Position numbers and translations under genes: made by a program. DNA of 64,000 bases from Dehalococcoidia bacterium (GTDB lineage Bacteria > Chloroflexota > Dehalococcoidia > Tepidiformales > Tepidiformaceae), in assembly GCA_022824925.1 (NCBI GenBank), contig JAJDYW010000040.1, forward strand, positions 62,001-126,000, written 5' to 3'. The first letter of the stretch is position 1. Every line of letters begins with the position of its first letter. Shown piece after piece: positions 1 through 7,320 of the stretch. Below the pieces are notes generated by a model. The model was not told where the DNA came from and did no database searches. It saw nothing but the letters and a program-made list of their open reading frames with translations.

Positions 1-235
1 TGTCGTTCCCGTCAAGCAGCAGCAGCGAGGTCGCGTCCCCCAACGCGAGCCGCTGGAGCCATACATCCACCTGGTCGGGCCTCGTGATGTCTCGTCGCAG
101 GAAGAGCAGGTCGTGCTGCGGCAGGCTGTTCGCGAACGCGAGGATCGCCTCGCGGTCGCCGTCCGCCATCAGCCGCAGGGTCACCCGCTGACCGCCGACG
201 GTCCCCGTCGCCGGGTACCGCTCGTCGCTGCTCAC
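1..235 (-). CDS. GNAT-family N-acetyltransferase, N-terminal part
   Basis: The first 78 codons of a protein whose remainder lies beyond the left edge. Reading from GTG at 235, the segment VTLRLMADGDREAIL followed by FANSL and DLLFL matches the beta1-alpha1 opening of GNAT acetyltransferases, which transfer an acyl group from acyl-CoA to an amine. The acetyl-CoA binding motif would lie outside the window, so the family call rests on the N-terminus only. The start is 5 bp after the phaC stop on the same strand, so it is probably the last known member of the PHA operon. Substrate unknown. Confidence 0.6.
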   Translation of the reverse strand, partial: MSSDERYPATGTVGGQRVTLRLMADGDREAILAFANSLPQHDLLFLRRDITRPDQVDVWLQRLALGDATSLLLLDGND

Positions 236-240
236 GGACA

Positions 241-1317
241 CTAGGTCGAACGCACCGAAAGCCATTGGTCCAGCTTTGGCCAGAGACGATACATGGCGTT
301 GCCGCCCGCGACGAGACTCGCGTGGCCGCCCCGCAGCACGACTTCCTCCGTGTCTTCCGAGCCCACGTTGTCGAGCAGGGGCTTGGCCGCCTCGTACGGC
401 ACGATGTGGTCGTGCTCGGCCATGGCGTGCACCATCGGCACGCGGATGGATTCGAGGTCGACGCGCCGCCCTCCGAGCTCCAGCGTTCCCTCCAGCATGG
501 CGTTCTTCCAGTACAGCTCCTTCACCATCTGCCGGAAGGCCTCCCCCGGGAAGGGAATCTGATCCGCCGCCCAGCGGTCGACCATCATGAACGACTTCAC
601 GTACTTGTCGTCGCGGATGCGGTCGAGCACCTGGATCGGGCTCATCAGGCGGCCGGTGGGGCGCAGCATGTCGAACGCCGACAGCAGGATCTCGCCCGGC
701 ACGTTCCCGAGCGTGTCCACGATCCGGTCGACATCGAAGTAGCGCTCGTCCGTCCACTGGCTGAAGAGCCCCATGCCCTTGAAGTTCAGCGGCGTCGTCA
801 GGCACGCCATGTTGGCCACGGGCGCGTCCGCATGGGTGCCCAGGTACATCGTCGCCAGCGAGCCGCCCACGCAGTAGCCCAGAAGGTTCACCTGCGTCTC
901 GCCCGTATCCTCCTGGATGCGGGCGATGCAGTTCGGGATGCGGCGGAGCACGTAGTCGTCGAGGCGGAGGTTCTTGTCTTCCTTGCGCGGGACGCCCCAG
1001 TCGATCAGGTACACGTCGTACCCCTGCTTCACCAGGAACTCCATCATGCTCTGGCCCGGCGTCAGGTCGAGGATGTAGGGCTTGCTCACCAGCGAGGTCA
1101 CCACCAGCAGGGGAATGCGGTAGACCTCGTCCGTCTGAGCCCGGTAGTGGTACAGCTTCATCGACCCCTCGGTCAGGACGGTGTCCTTCGGAGTCGAGCC
1201 GACCTTCGGATCCTCCAGCGAGATGTACTCGAGCCCGACCAGCCCGCGCCGCATGATTGCGTCGACGGCCGTCTGGACCTGGTTGGCGACATCCGGGGAG
1301 GCTGGGGCGGTGCTCAC
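241..1317 (-). CDS. phaC: Class III/IV-type poly(3-hydroxyalkanoate) synthase subunit PhaC
   Basis: Polymerises 3-hydroxyacyl-CoA into storage polyester on the granule surface. With the GTG start at 1317 the protein has 358 residues, the usual size of short class III/IV PhaC. The lipase-like box GYCVGG puts the nucleophile at Cys149, HDHIVP gives Asp303 and GGHAS gives His332, almost exactly the catalytic numbering known for Allochromatium PhaC (149/302/331). That agreement is why I chose GTG over an upstream TTG. The signature PYILDL...YLIDWG is present. It lies 80 bp downstream of the phaE/phaR-like gene; the gap holds a small CCCGC/GCGGG inverted repeat at 1371-1384. The partner subunit and regulator are encoded just upstream. 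Confidence 0.93.
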   Translation of the reverse strand: MSTAPASPDVANQVQTAVDAIMRRGLVGLEYISLEDPKVGSTPKDTVLTEGSMKLYHYRAQTDEVYRIPLLVVTSLVSKPYILDLTPGQSMMEFLVKQGYDVYLIDWGVPRKEDKNLRLDDYVLRRIPNCIARIQEDTGETQVNLLGYCVGGSLATMYLGTHADAPVANMACLTTPLNFKGMGLFSQWTDERYFDVDRIVDTLGNVPGEILLSAFDMLRPTGRLMSPIQVLDRIRDDKYVKSFMMVDRWAADQIPFPGEAFRQMVKELYWKNAMLEGTLELGGRRVDLESIRVPMVHAMAEHDHIVPYEAAKPLLDNVGSEDTEEVVLRGGHASLVAGGNAMYRLWPKLDQWLSVRST

Positions 1318-1397
1318 GGCGCAATCCACGGTGTAGGCGAGGGACGTAACATGCAAACGAGTATCGCCGTCGCCCGCGTAGGCGGGTTACCGCGGCG

Positions 1398-1787
1398 TTA
1401 ATTCGCGCTCGGAGTCTCGGGAGGCTTCCTCGTTCGCCTGGGCTTCGCCTGGCTGTTCTTCGCCGAGGCCGCCGGAGCGTTCGCCAGGGCCGTCGTCAGT
1501 TGCGCCTCGATCGTCGCCAGCCGGTCCTCGATCGCCAGCAGGCGGTCTCCCAGGGCCAGCACGTCCGTGCGCGTGGGCACGTTCATGGCGGTGAAGAACG
1601 ACCCCATCGCCTCGTTCATCGTCTTCTGGAAGTGCAGGAACACGTCCATGTTGCGCCCGAGGCTCTGGCTGAACTCCTCGGTGCTCATCATCTGGTTGAG
1701 GAACTCGTTCCACTGCCGCTCCGACTGGCTGGCCCACTGCCGGTAGGCCTCGGAGAAGTCGGGGATGGAGGTCTCATTCGTGCTCAT
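1398..1787 (-). CDS. PHA synthase small subunit, PhaE/PhaR type
   Basis: A 129-residue, mostly helical protein. The segment MNVPTRTDVLALGDRL followed by a heptad-like IEDRLATIEAQL is the C-terminal signature shared by PhaE (class III) and PhaR (class IV), the non-catalytic synthase partners. The C-terminus is Lys/Arg/Pro-rich. At 129 residues it is much shorter than typical PhaE (about 350) and shorter than Bacillus PhaR (about 200). The ATG at 1787 overlaps the regulator stop by 4 bp (ATGA), implying translational coupling. It very probably forms the active synthase with the downstream PhaC. I leave the symbol open because E versus R cannot be settled by eye. Confidence 0.8.
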   Translation of the reverse strand: MSTNETSIPDFSEAYRQWASQSERQWNEFLNQMMSTEEFSQSLGRNMDVFLHFQKTMNEAMGSFFTAMNVPTRTDVLALGDRLLAIEDRLATIEAQLTTALANAPAASAKNSQAKPRRTRKPPETPSAN

Positions 1788-2182
1788 GGCGCGTCCTCTT
1801 CGTTCGTGGCCCTCGCCTCGGGGGCGGCCGTCTCGAGTCCCGCCAGGGCGCCCGTGAGCACCTCCTGGTAGCGATTCAGCGCGTCGATCCACGTCCGCAG
1901 GAACAGCTCCCCCGCCGCCGTCAGCGAGTACATCCGCCGCGCCGGCCCCTGGTCCGAGGTGTCCCAGAACGAGGAGACGAAGCCGCTCGACTCGAGCTGC
2001 CGCAGGGCCCGGTACACCGTTCCGCTATCGGACTGGGGCAGCCCCGATTCGCTCAGCTGCTGGCTCAGCTGGTAGCCGTAGGCGTTGCAGTTCTTCAGGA
2101 ACGCGAGCAGGCTCGTCGCCAGCATCTCGCCGTGGAGACGCGGCTCCGAGGTCGTGCGCGTGCGGCCCGCTCCGTTCGCCAT
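1784..2182 (-). CDS. PadR-family transcriptional regulator, PhaQ-like
   Basis: A 132-residue winged-helix protein with the PadR pattern: LLAFLKNCNAYGYQLSQQL, then SDSGTVYRALRQLESSGFV as recognition helix and wing entry, then RRMYSLTAAG. This matches the PhaQ-type repressors that sense PHA and control phasin and synthase genes in Bacillus megaterium. First gene of the operon regulator-phaE/R-phaC. It is divergent from the phasin gene across a 105-bp gap, an ideal site for autoregulation and phasin control. Function as a PHA-responsive repressor is inferred from family and context. Confidence 0.82.
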   Translation of the reverse strand: MANGAGRTRTTSEPRLHGEMLATSLLAFLKNCNAYGYQLSQQLSESGLPQSDSGTVYRALRQLESSGFVSSFWDTSDQGPARRMYSLTAAGELFLRTWIDALNRYQEVLTGALAGLETAAPEARATNEEDAP

Positions 2183-2213
2183 GCGGCCATTCTCTCGGTA
2201 GATGCGGCTAGAG

Positions 2214-2229
2214 GCAAACTGCGAGTTGC
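2214..2229. promoter_or_regulatory. Imperfect inverted repeat in the phaQ/phasin divergent gap
   Basis: GCAAACT-GCG-AGTTGC, one base short of a perfect palindrome, lies between the divergent PadR regulator and phasin starts. Its position suits an operator for the PadR protein; no binding evidence is available from sequence alone. Confidence 0.3.
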
Positions 2230-2287
2230 ATGTAGCTGCCGTTCGTCCTACCGTTCCACCATCACCTACCCGACTGGAGCGATCCCC

Positions 2288-2782
2288 ATGGCCAGCACCC
2301 CCCAGACCGAGCAGTACTTCGAGGCCCTCCTCAAGAGCTACGACGCCCTCACCCAGGCCATCGAGCAGGCCAACGAGCGCGGCCTCGGCCTCTCTCGCCA
2401 GCTCCTCGATGAGGTGACCACGGCCCAGCGCCAGGCCCTCGACCTCGCCCGCCAGGTCGCCGCCGACCCCTCCGACATCGTCGCCGCCTACTCCGCCATC
2501 ATGGAGTCCGCCGTGGCCGCCCAGAGCCAGGCCCTCGATTTCACCCAGACCGCCTACAAGGAAGCCCTCGCCGCCAGCAGCGATGCCCGCGAAGCGCTCG
2601 ACAGCCTGCTCGCCGCCAGCCGCACGGCCGCGGAGGCCGCACTCGCCCTCTCGCGCGAGTGGCAGGCCTCCAACCCCTGGGCCGACCTCTTCCAGAAGGG
2701 CATCGAGAGCTTCAACGCCGCCACCGGCGCCGCCGCGAAGCCGCAGGCCAGGAGCAACCCGAAGACGGCGGCGAAGGTCTAA
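2288..2782 (+). CDS. Phasin-like PHA granule protein
   Basis: A 164-residue, Ala-rich, almost wholly helical protein with Gln/Leu-rich amphipathic stretches (TTAQRQALDLARQV, VAAQSQALDFTQTAYKEA), typical of phasins that coat PHA granules. No signal peptide or membrane segment. The Pro/Lys-rich C-terminal tail resembles those of other phasins. ATG 2288 has a GGAG box 9 nt upstream. It is divergent from the phaQ-phaE/R-phaC operon, much like the Bacillus megaterium arrangement. Its stop interlocks with that of the convergent hydrolase (4 bp overlap). Phasins are poorly conserved, so composition and context carry the call. Confidence 0.75.
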   Translation: MASTPQTEQYFEALLKSYDALTQAIEQANERGLGLSRQLLDEVTTAQRQALDLARQVAADPSDIVAAYSAIMESAVAAQSQALDFTQTAYKEALAASSDAREALDSLLAASRTAAEAALALSREWQASNPWADLFQKGIESFNAATGAAAKPQARSNPKTAAKV

Positions 2783-3582
2783 CCCGAGCCGCTCGACCCG
2801 TTCGCTTCCGCCAGCAGCGAGGCCACCGTCCGGTAGGCCTCGCTGTTGTAGATCATCCCGTAGTGGCTCGTGGCGATGCCGATGTTGTACTCGGGCTCCG
2901 CTTCCTGGCAGCTCTCCGGCCTCACCAGGCCGTCGCGGGTGGCGTAGAGGGCCCGCCGCCGGAAGGTCGGCCGCTGCGGCCGCATGATGTTCGCCGTGAA
3001 GCGGCAGCTGCAGTGGCCGCTGTAGCAGGTCGGCGCGATGTTCCAGGTCAGGTGCCCGCCCGCCTGCCGCCGCACCGCAGCCATCGCCTCGATCAGGGTC
3101 GGGTGCACGTACGCGACCTCGTTGAAGGGCGCCGCCATCGAGATCAGCAGGTCCACGTCGTCCGCATGCTCGAAGGCCACGCTGCGCGCGATCAGCGCTC
3201 CCAGGCTGTGCCCGATCAGGTGGACGCGACGGCCCGTCTCCGCACGGGCCCGCCGCACCGTGTTCAGCACCAGGTCGGTTGAGGCATCGGGACAGTCGAT
3301 GTTCACCCCCAGCCCCGAGTAGTACGGCTCATAGCCGATCCGCCCCAGCCACCAGAACAGCTCCATGAGCGACAGGTCGGTGCCCATGAACCCCGGCACC
3401 ACCACCACCGGCTCGCCGTGGCCGTGGGGAATGCCGAGCCCGTAGTACACCGGCGAGAACCGCAGCTGCAGCCAGTCCCGGTACCACCTCGCCTCGTTGG
3501 CGATGGGCGTGAGTACGGGCTGCACCGAGTGGTCGTCGAGGTTGTCGGTCGTGAACGGCGCAGTGGCGCCAGCGGGCGGCAT
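2779..3582 (-). CDS. Alpha/beta-hydrolase (lipase/esterase-like)
   Basis: A 267-residue protein of the alpha/beta-hydrolase fold. VVVVPGFMGTDLS supplies the oxyanion-hole loop and HLIGHSLGAL the GxSxG nucleophile elbow; SHYGMIYN near the C-terminus likely carries the catalytic His. A Cys-rich insertion, CYSGHCSCRF, around residues 190-200 may bind metal or form disulphides and is unusual. No clear signal peptide. It sits beside the PHA genes, so an intracellular PHA depolymerase or acylglycerol lipase role is possible but is context-based inference. Confidence 0.72.
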   Translation of the reverse strand: MPPAGATAPFTTDNLDDHSVQPVLTPIANEARWYRDWLQLRFSPVYYGLGIPHGHGEPVVVVPGFMGTDLSLMELFWWLGRIGYEPYYSGLGVNIDCPDASTDLVLNTVRRARAETGRRVHLIGHSLGALIARSVAFEHADDVDLLISMAAPFNEVAYVHPTLIEAMAAVRRQAGGHLTWNIAPTCYSGHCSCRFTANIMRPQRPTFRRRALYATRDGLVRPESCQEAEPEYNIGIATSHYGMIYNSEAYRTVASLLAEANGSSGSG

Positions 3583-3667
3583 GCCGGGAACGGTGCTCCT
3601 CGCCGGGTTCTAGAGCCACATGCAGTTTACAGCACTGATGGGATGCCGCCCGCGTCCCTGCGTGTCG

Positions 3668-3910
3668 CTACTGGCGGGATGGCTCGTCCGACTCCCGCAT
3701 GCGGCCGATGACGCTGAGCGAGACCTGCGTGACGGGCGTCTTCCAGTCCGTGACGACACCCCGGATCTGGAGCACCTCGAACGAACTGACGGTCCGCAGC
3801 AGTCGCCCGGCCTGCTCGAGCGCGCTGGCGATGGCCGCATCCACGCCCTCGGGCGAGGAGCCGACGACTTCGACCATCGTGTGGGTCGAGGACCTGGCCA
3901 TGGCGCCCAT
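3668..3910 (-). CDS. Dodecin-family protein, atypical flavin site
   Basis: An 80-residue dodecin, the family of small beta-alpha-beta-beta proteins that assemble into hollow 12-mers storing flavins. The signature VVGSSPEGVDAAIASAL is clear and length is near normal. At the position where dodecins have the flavin-stacking Trp (LDWFEV in the neighbouring paralogue) this copy reads VSSFEV, so the Trp is replaced by Ser. ATG 3910 has a GAGGGG box; an internal ATG at 3901 is an alternative. It lies 80 bp downstream of the paralogue on the same strand. It may bind another ligand or form mixed shells; this is inference. Confidence 0.85.
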   Translation of the reverse strand: MGAMARSSTHTMVEVVGSSPEGVDAAIASALEQAGRLLRTVSSFEVLQIRGVVTDWKTPVTQVSLSVIGRMRESDEPSRQ

Positions 3911-3990
3911 CTTCGGCCCCTCGCGTTAAGCCCGTGCGACGGCTCAGCGCTCATCGCCGGGGGCGGCCTGCCCACGCCGCGAGGCGGGCA

Positions 3991-4224
3991 TCACCCCCGG
4001 TGCAGGTCCTCCGGATCGAGGATGCGGAAGCCCACTCCGAGCGTGACCTGGGTCCACGCTGCCTTCCCCTCGCCGATCGCGCCCCGGATCTGGCGCACCT
4101 CGAACCAGTCGAGGTTGCGCAGCGTCCGGTTGGCGCGGCCGAGTGCGTTGGCGATGGCCGCGTCCACACCGTCGGGCGAAGAGCCGACCAGTTCGACGAT
4201 CTTGTAGGTGTGCGGTTCGTCCAT
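3991..4224 (-). CDS. Dodecin, flavin-binding type
   Basis: A 77-residue dodecin with the complete family pattern: YKIVELVGSSPDGVDAAI, LRNLDWFEVRQIRGAI with the flavin-stacking Trp at residue 40, and TQVTLGVGFRI. Expected to assemble into a dodecamer that sequesters riboflavin or FMN, limiting photochemistry and radical damage. ATG 4224 has an AAGGAG box. First of two tandem dodecin genes and downstream of the hemerythrin-like gene on the same strand (46 bp gap), so the three may be co-transcribed. Confidence 0.92.
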   Translation of the reverse strand: MDEPHTYKIVELVGSSPDGVDAAIANALGRANRTLRNLDWFEVRQIRGAIGEGKAAWTQVTLGVGFRILDPEDLHRG

Positions 4225-4270
4225 GGAGAGAGCTCCTTCTCGCGTTCCCGCGTTTATCGCTTCGAGTGGG

Positions 4271-4746
4271 TTAGCCCTCGCCCCCCATGTCCCGCTCGTA
4301 GGCCTCGTACATCAGGTCCACGCCCACGGCCATGTGGTGGCGAACGTCGCTCTGCAGGCGGCCCGCCTCCTGTCGGAGGTGGTCGACATCGACCCTGCCG
4401 GCCCCCATCTGCGCGGCCACGGTCTCTCGCAGGGCGTCGGCCCGCTCGATCAGGGGCAGGTGCTCTGCCCGCGAGCGATCGAGGCGCGGAACCAGTCGCG
4501 GCTCGAGCTGGGCCATCTCCTCGAGCGTCCCGCCCGCCCGTTCGGAGGCTTCCCGGTGCCGGCGGAGGATGTCCGCCAGCTCCGCGAGGGCGTCGTGCAG
4601 GCCCCGGCCCCAGCCGAGGGGGTCTCCGGCGGCGGGGGCGATGATGGCGTCGTCCATCGCCTGGCGGGCATGGCGCAACGCCTCGTGCCCGCTCAATCGT
4701 GGGCCGGCGGCCCCGGGAGCCATCCTCTCCAGTCCGTTCGTCACCA
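4271..4746 (-). CDS. Hemerythrin-like helical-bundle protein
   Basis: About 158 residues, all-helical, beginning MVTNGLER from the ATG that follows a GAGGAGGG box. His/Glu residues recur at helix spacing: GLHDAL, RRHREAS, AEHLPLIE and DVRHHMAV, ending in LMYEAYERDMGGEG, a C-terminus I associate with short HHE/hemerythrin-like proteins. Such proteins bind a di-iron centre and sense or carry O2 or NO. The ligand set is not canonical by eye, so metal binding is unproven. Upstream of the two dodecins on the same strand; the trio could form a redox or flavin stress cluster (inference). Confidence 0.55.
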
Positions 4747-4747
4747 T

Positions 4748-5040
4748 GGCAACCCTCCTCCTCTGTGCGCGTATCGATGCACTCTTCCCTGCAACTCATT
4801 ATCAGCATAGCAACAGGCAGGTCAAGAGTTCATCAATCGGTATTCGACAGTGCTATCACCAGTACAAATTCCGCACTATGTGAAAGAAATCACCGAATAG
4901 GATCGTGAAAGTCGGCACAATAGCACGAAAGAACCGGTGGTTACCGGTTCGGCAGGATCGGTTCCTTGCTCGACGAAACCCGACGCCCCATCCCCCGTCT
5001 TCGCCCCGTGGACCCGCTTCGGCGAGGACGAGTGTGTCGC
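4748..5040. other. A+T-richer intergenic region with a perfect inverted repeat
   Basis: Gap between the hemerythrin-like and P450 genes, visibly richer in A+T than its surroundings. No coding signal found on either strand. It should contain the promoter for the leftward hemerythrin/dodecin cluster. The only clear structure is the inverted repeat at 4931-4950. Confidence 0.6.
4931..4950. repeat. Perfect 8-bp inverted repeat
   Basis: GAACCGGT-N4-ACCGGTTC: 8-bp perfect arms around 4 bp. There is no T-run on either side, so it is not a standard intrinsic terminator. It could be an operator or the P450 transcript's 3' hairpin; the P450 gene ends 90 bp to the right and reads toward it. Confidence 0.6.
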
Positions 5041-6360
5041 CTAACCCGCCGCCGCCTCCGGCTCGGCGCCAGCGAAGCTGCGTCCAGCCCGGCGACGGAC
5101 CCGGATGGGGAACTCCCGCAGGCCGCGCAGCACGACGTTCGGCTTGTACGACGGCCGGCGCGCCCCGAACTCGATCTCGGCGAAGCGCTCCAGCAGCACC
5201 TCGAAGGCGATCCGCCCCTCGAGGCGCGCCAGCGGCGCCCCCAGGCAGTGGTGGATCCCCCGCCCGAACGAGATGTTGTTCTCGCCCTCGCGCGTGAGGT
5301 CGAGCGTCTCGGGCTCGCTGAACTGCTCGGGATCGCGGTTCGCGCCTCCGAGCAGGAGCGCCACCCGCGAGCCCGCCCTCACTGCCTTGTCGCCTATCTC
5401 GCTGTCCTCCGCTACGTAGCGACCGTCGAGCTGCACGGGCGCGTCGTAGCGCAGCAGCTCTTCGATTGCGGTGGGCATCAGCTCCGGACGCTCGCGCAGG
5501 AGCCGGAGTTGCTCCGGATGCTGGAGGAGCGCCCGCAGGCCGTTCCCGATCAGGTTCGTCGTGGTCTCGTTCCCGGCCACGAGGAGGAGCCGCAGCGTGA
5601 CCTGCGTCTCCTCCGTCGTGAGCTTCTGCCCCTCTTCCTCCGCCATCGCCAGCCGCGAGACGAGGTCCTCGGTGGGCTCCCCGCGGCGAGCCTCGATGAT
5701 GGGCGCGAAGTAGTCGCGGAACTCCTCCGCCGTCTCCAGGACGAGGTCACCCTCCTCCCGCGTGAGGTTCGGCTCGAGCACCCGCGCGAACCGGTCGGAC
5801 CAGGTCTTGAAGCGCTCCCGGTCCTCCGTCGGCACCCCGATCATCTCCGCGATCACGACCATCGGCAGCAGCGTCGCCAGGTTCGACATCAGGTCGAATT
5901 CGTCGTCCTCACCCACCTCGTCCAGGAGCGCGTGCGCCATCTCGCGCACGCGCTCCTCCATGGCGGCCACGGCGCGAGGGGTGAAGGCGCGGTTCACCAG
6001 CCCCCGCAGCCGCGTGTGGTCGGGCGGATCGAGCGAGAGGATGGAGGGCGTGAGCTGACGCCGGACGCCCTCGTTCACCAGGTTGCGGCTGCCGTACTGC
6101 GCCTCCCCGTTCCTGAACCGCTCGTGGTCGCGCAGGATCCTGTCGATATCCTCATACCGGGACACCACCAGCATCCCCGTGACCCGGCTGACGTGGTAGG
6201 GATCGCGCTCGCGCAGCGTCCGGTACAACGGGTACGGCTCGGCGATGAACCCCGGGTCGAGCGGGTACCAGGCCACCCCCGAGCGCACGCGCTCTTCCAG
6301 CAGGCGCGCGTGGATGTAGAGGGGCGCGATGACGGATTCAACGGTCTCGCGAAGGGTCAT
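5041..6360 (-). CDS. Cytochrome P450
   Basis: A 439-residue soluble bacterial P450 (mono-oxygenase). Visible are the I-helix oxygen-activation motif AGNETTTN, the K-helix ELLRYDAP, and the haem loop FGRGIHHCLGAP with the thiolate Cys at about residue 372. No membrane anchor, so cytosolic and dependent on separate ferredoxin partners, which are not encoded nearby. The ATG at 6360 is preferred over GTG 6375 because it follows a GGTGGGGG stretch; a TAGGCT box about 35 bp upstream could be its -10. Substrate cannot be told from sequence; MarR regulation from the next gene is possible. Confidence 0.93.
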   Translation of the reverse strand: MTLRETVESVIAPLYIHARLLEERVRSGVAWYPLDPGFIAEPYPLYRTLRERDPYHVSRVTGMLVVSRYEDIDRILRDHERFRNGEAQYGSRNLVNEGVRRQLTPSILSLDPPDHTRLRGLVNRAFTPRAVAAMEERVREMAHALLDEVGEDDEFDLMSNLATLLPMVVIAEMIGVPTEDRERFKTWSDRFARVLEPNLTREEGDLVLETAEEFRDYFAPIIEARRGEPTEDLVSRLAMAEEEGQKLTTEETQVTLRLLLVAGNETTTNLIGNGLRALLQHPEQLRLLRERPELMPTAIEELLRYDAPVQLDGRYVAEDSEIGDKAVRAGSRVALLLGGANRDPEQFSEPETLDLTREGENNISFGRGIHHCLGAPLARLEGRIAFEVLLERFAEIEFGARRPSYKPNVVLRGLREFPIRVRRRAGRSFAGAEPEAAAG

Positions 6361-6439
6361 GGCCGCTGCCCCCACCGTCGACGCTGACGGTTTCCCCAGC
6401 CTAGCGCATCACCAACAAGGCCGGGCAAAGCGCCGCGGC

Positions 6440-6925
6440 CTATCCCTCCCCTACGGCTGGTGAGCTCAGCTCCCCCCGCCCATCCAGCGCGCTCCCCGCC
6501 TCCCGAAGGAGCTCAAGTCCCTTCACCACCGCCTCCATCTGTTCCCGATCGAGCATGTCCGCGACGAGCAGCACCCGCTCCCTCCCCACGGACAGGAAGT
6601 CGTCCATGGCCGCCCGCCCGGTTTCCGTCAACTCGCAGATCACCACCCGGCGATCGGCCGGGTCGGAGACGCGCTGGGCCAGACCCTTCTCGACGAGGCG
6701 GCCGACAAGGGTGGTTGCCGCCGACAGCCCGGTGTCGAGGTGGCCGGCGATGACGCCCATCCGTGAGGGCCCCTGCCGCTCGAGGAGCGCCAGCGTCTTG
6801 GCCTGGGCGATCGTCAGGTCGTGCCGGTACCAGAGGTCGAGGAGTCCGGTGTTCGCCCAGCCCTCCAGGTACCGCACGGCCTCCACCAGCCGTTCAGCCA
6901 GCTCTTCGTTTTGTTTCTCTCGCAC
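6440..6925 (-). CDS. MarR-family transcriptional regulator
   Basis: A 161-residue winged-helix regulator. Pattern: LTIAQAKTLALLERQ, then MGVIAGHLDTGLSAATTLVGRLVEKGLAQR as helix-turn-helix and recognition helix, then DPADRRVVICELTETG as the wing with the DxR motif. MarR proteins are dimeric repressors released by small phenolic or lipophilic ligands. Located between P450 (same strand, 79 bp downstream) and the divergent exported peroxidase; either may be its target. The start is uncertain: GTG 6925 or TTG 6931. Confidence 0.88.
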   Translation of the reverse strand: MREKQNEELAERLVEAVRYLEGWANTGLLDLWYRHDLTIAQAKTLALLERQGPSRMGVIAGHLDTGLSAATTLVGRLVEKGLAQRVSDPADRRVVICELTETGRAAMDDFLSVGRERVLLVADMLDREQMEAVVKGLELLREAGSALDGRGELSSPAVGEG

Positions 6926-7320
6926 TGCCAACCGTCCCGGCGCTCAAGACATGCGACCCGCACGACGGCCCGTCGCGCAGGCAAAGACTTGAACATGGTA
7001 AGCCTTTCGCGAGCGTGGAGGGAGGGCTGGCCACACCCGCGGGAGGACGCCCCGGGGCTGCCTCGCCCGCGGTCCTTGGAGTTGCTGGTAGCCGGGGCGA
7101 TGGTAGGCTTTTACCAAATCTTTCACTTTATCGAGACTATTTCCGAAGTGGATACTATCCAGTTCGTACCTGCGGTAGAGATGGTCCGCCGGAGCCCAAC
7201 CCGATGGGTCCTCCCGGTGGCCGGACTCCTCGTTGCTTCCCGCCACGCGACCCCACCCCACCCCCGAGTCACGATGCCCTCATCCTCCCCGGTCCGCCGT
7301 GACGCCTTCGAGCGAGGAGC
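6926..7320. other. Divergent intergenic region, no gene seen
   Basis: About 395 bp between the MarR gene (leftward) and the exported peroxidase (rightward). No credible coding frame. The middle (about 7100-7165) is locally A+T-rich and holds the 13-bp palindrome at 7149-7161; promoters for both genes are expected here. Confidence 0.5.
7149..7161. promoter_or_regulatory. Palindrome, candidate MarR operator
   Basis: TGGATA-C-TATCCA is a perfect 13-bp palindrome in the A+T-rich centre of the MarR/peroxidase divergent gap. Size and position suit a regulator half-site pair, but MarR operators are usually longer. Confidence 0.3.

Noticed and set aside
1318..1356. Upstream TTG start for phaC
   Set aside because: GTG 1317 gives the expected catalytic numbering and length; the TTG has no supporting ribosome-binding site.
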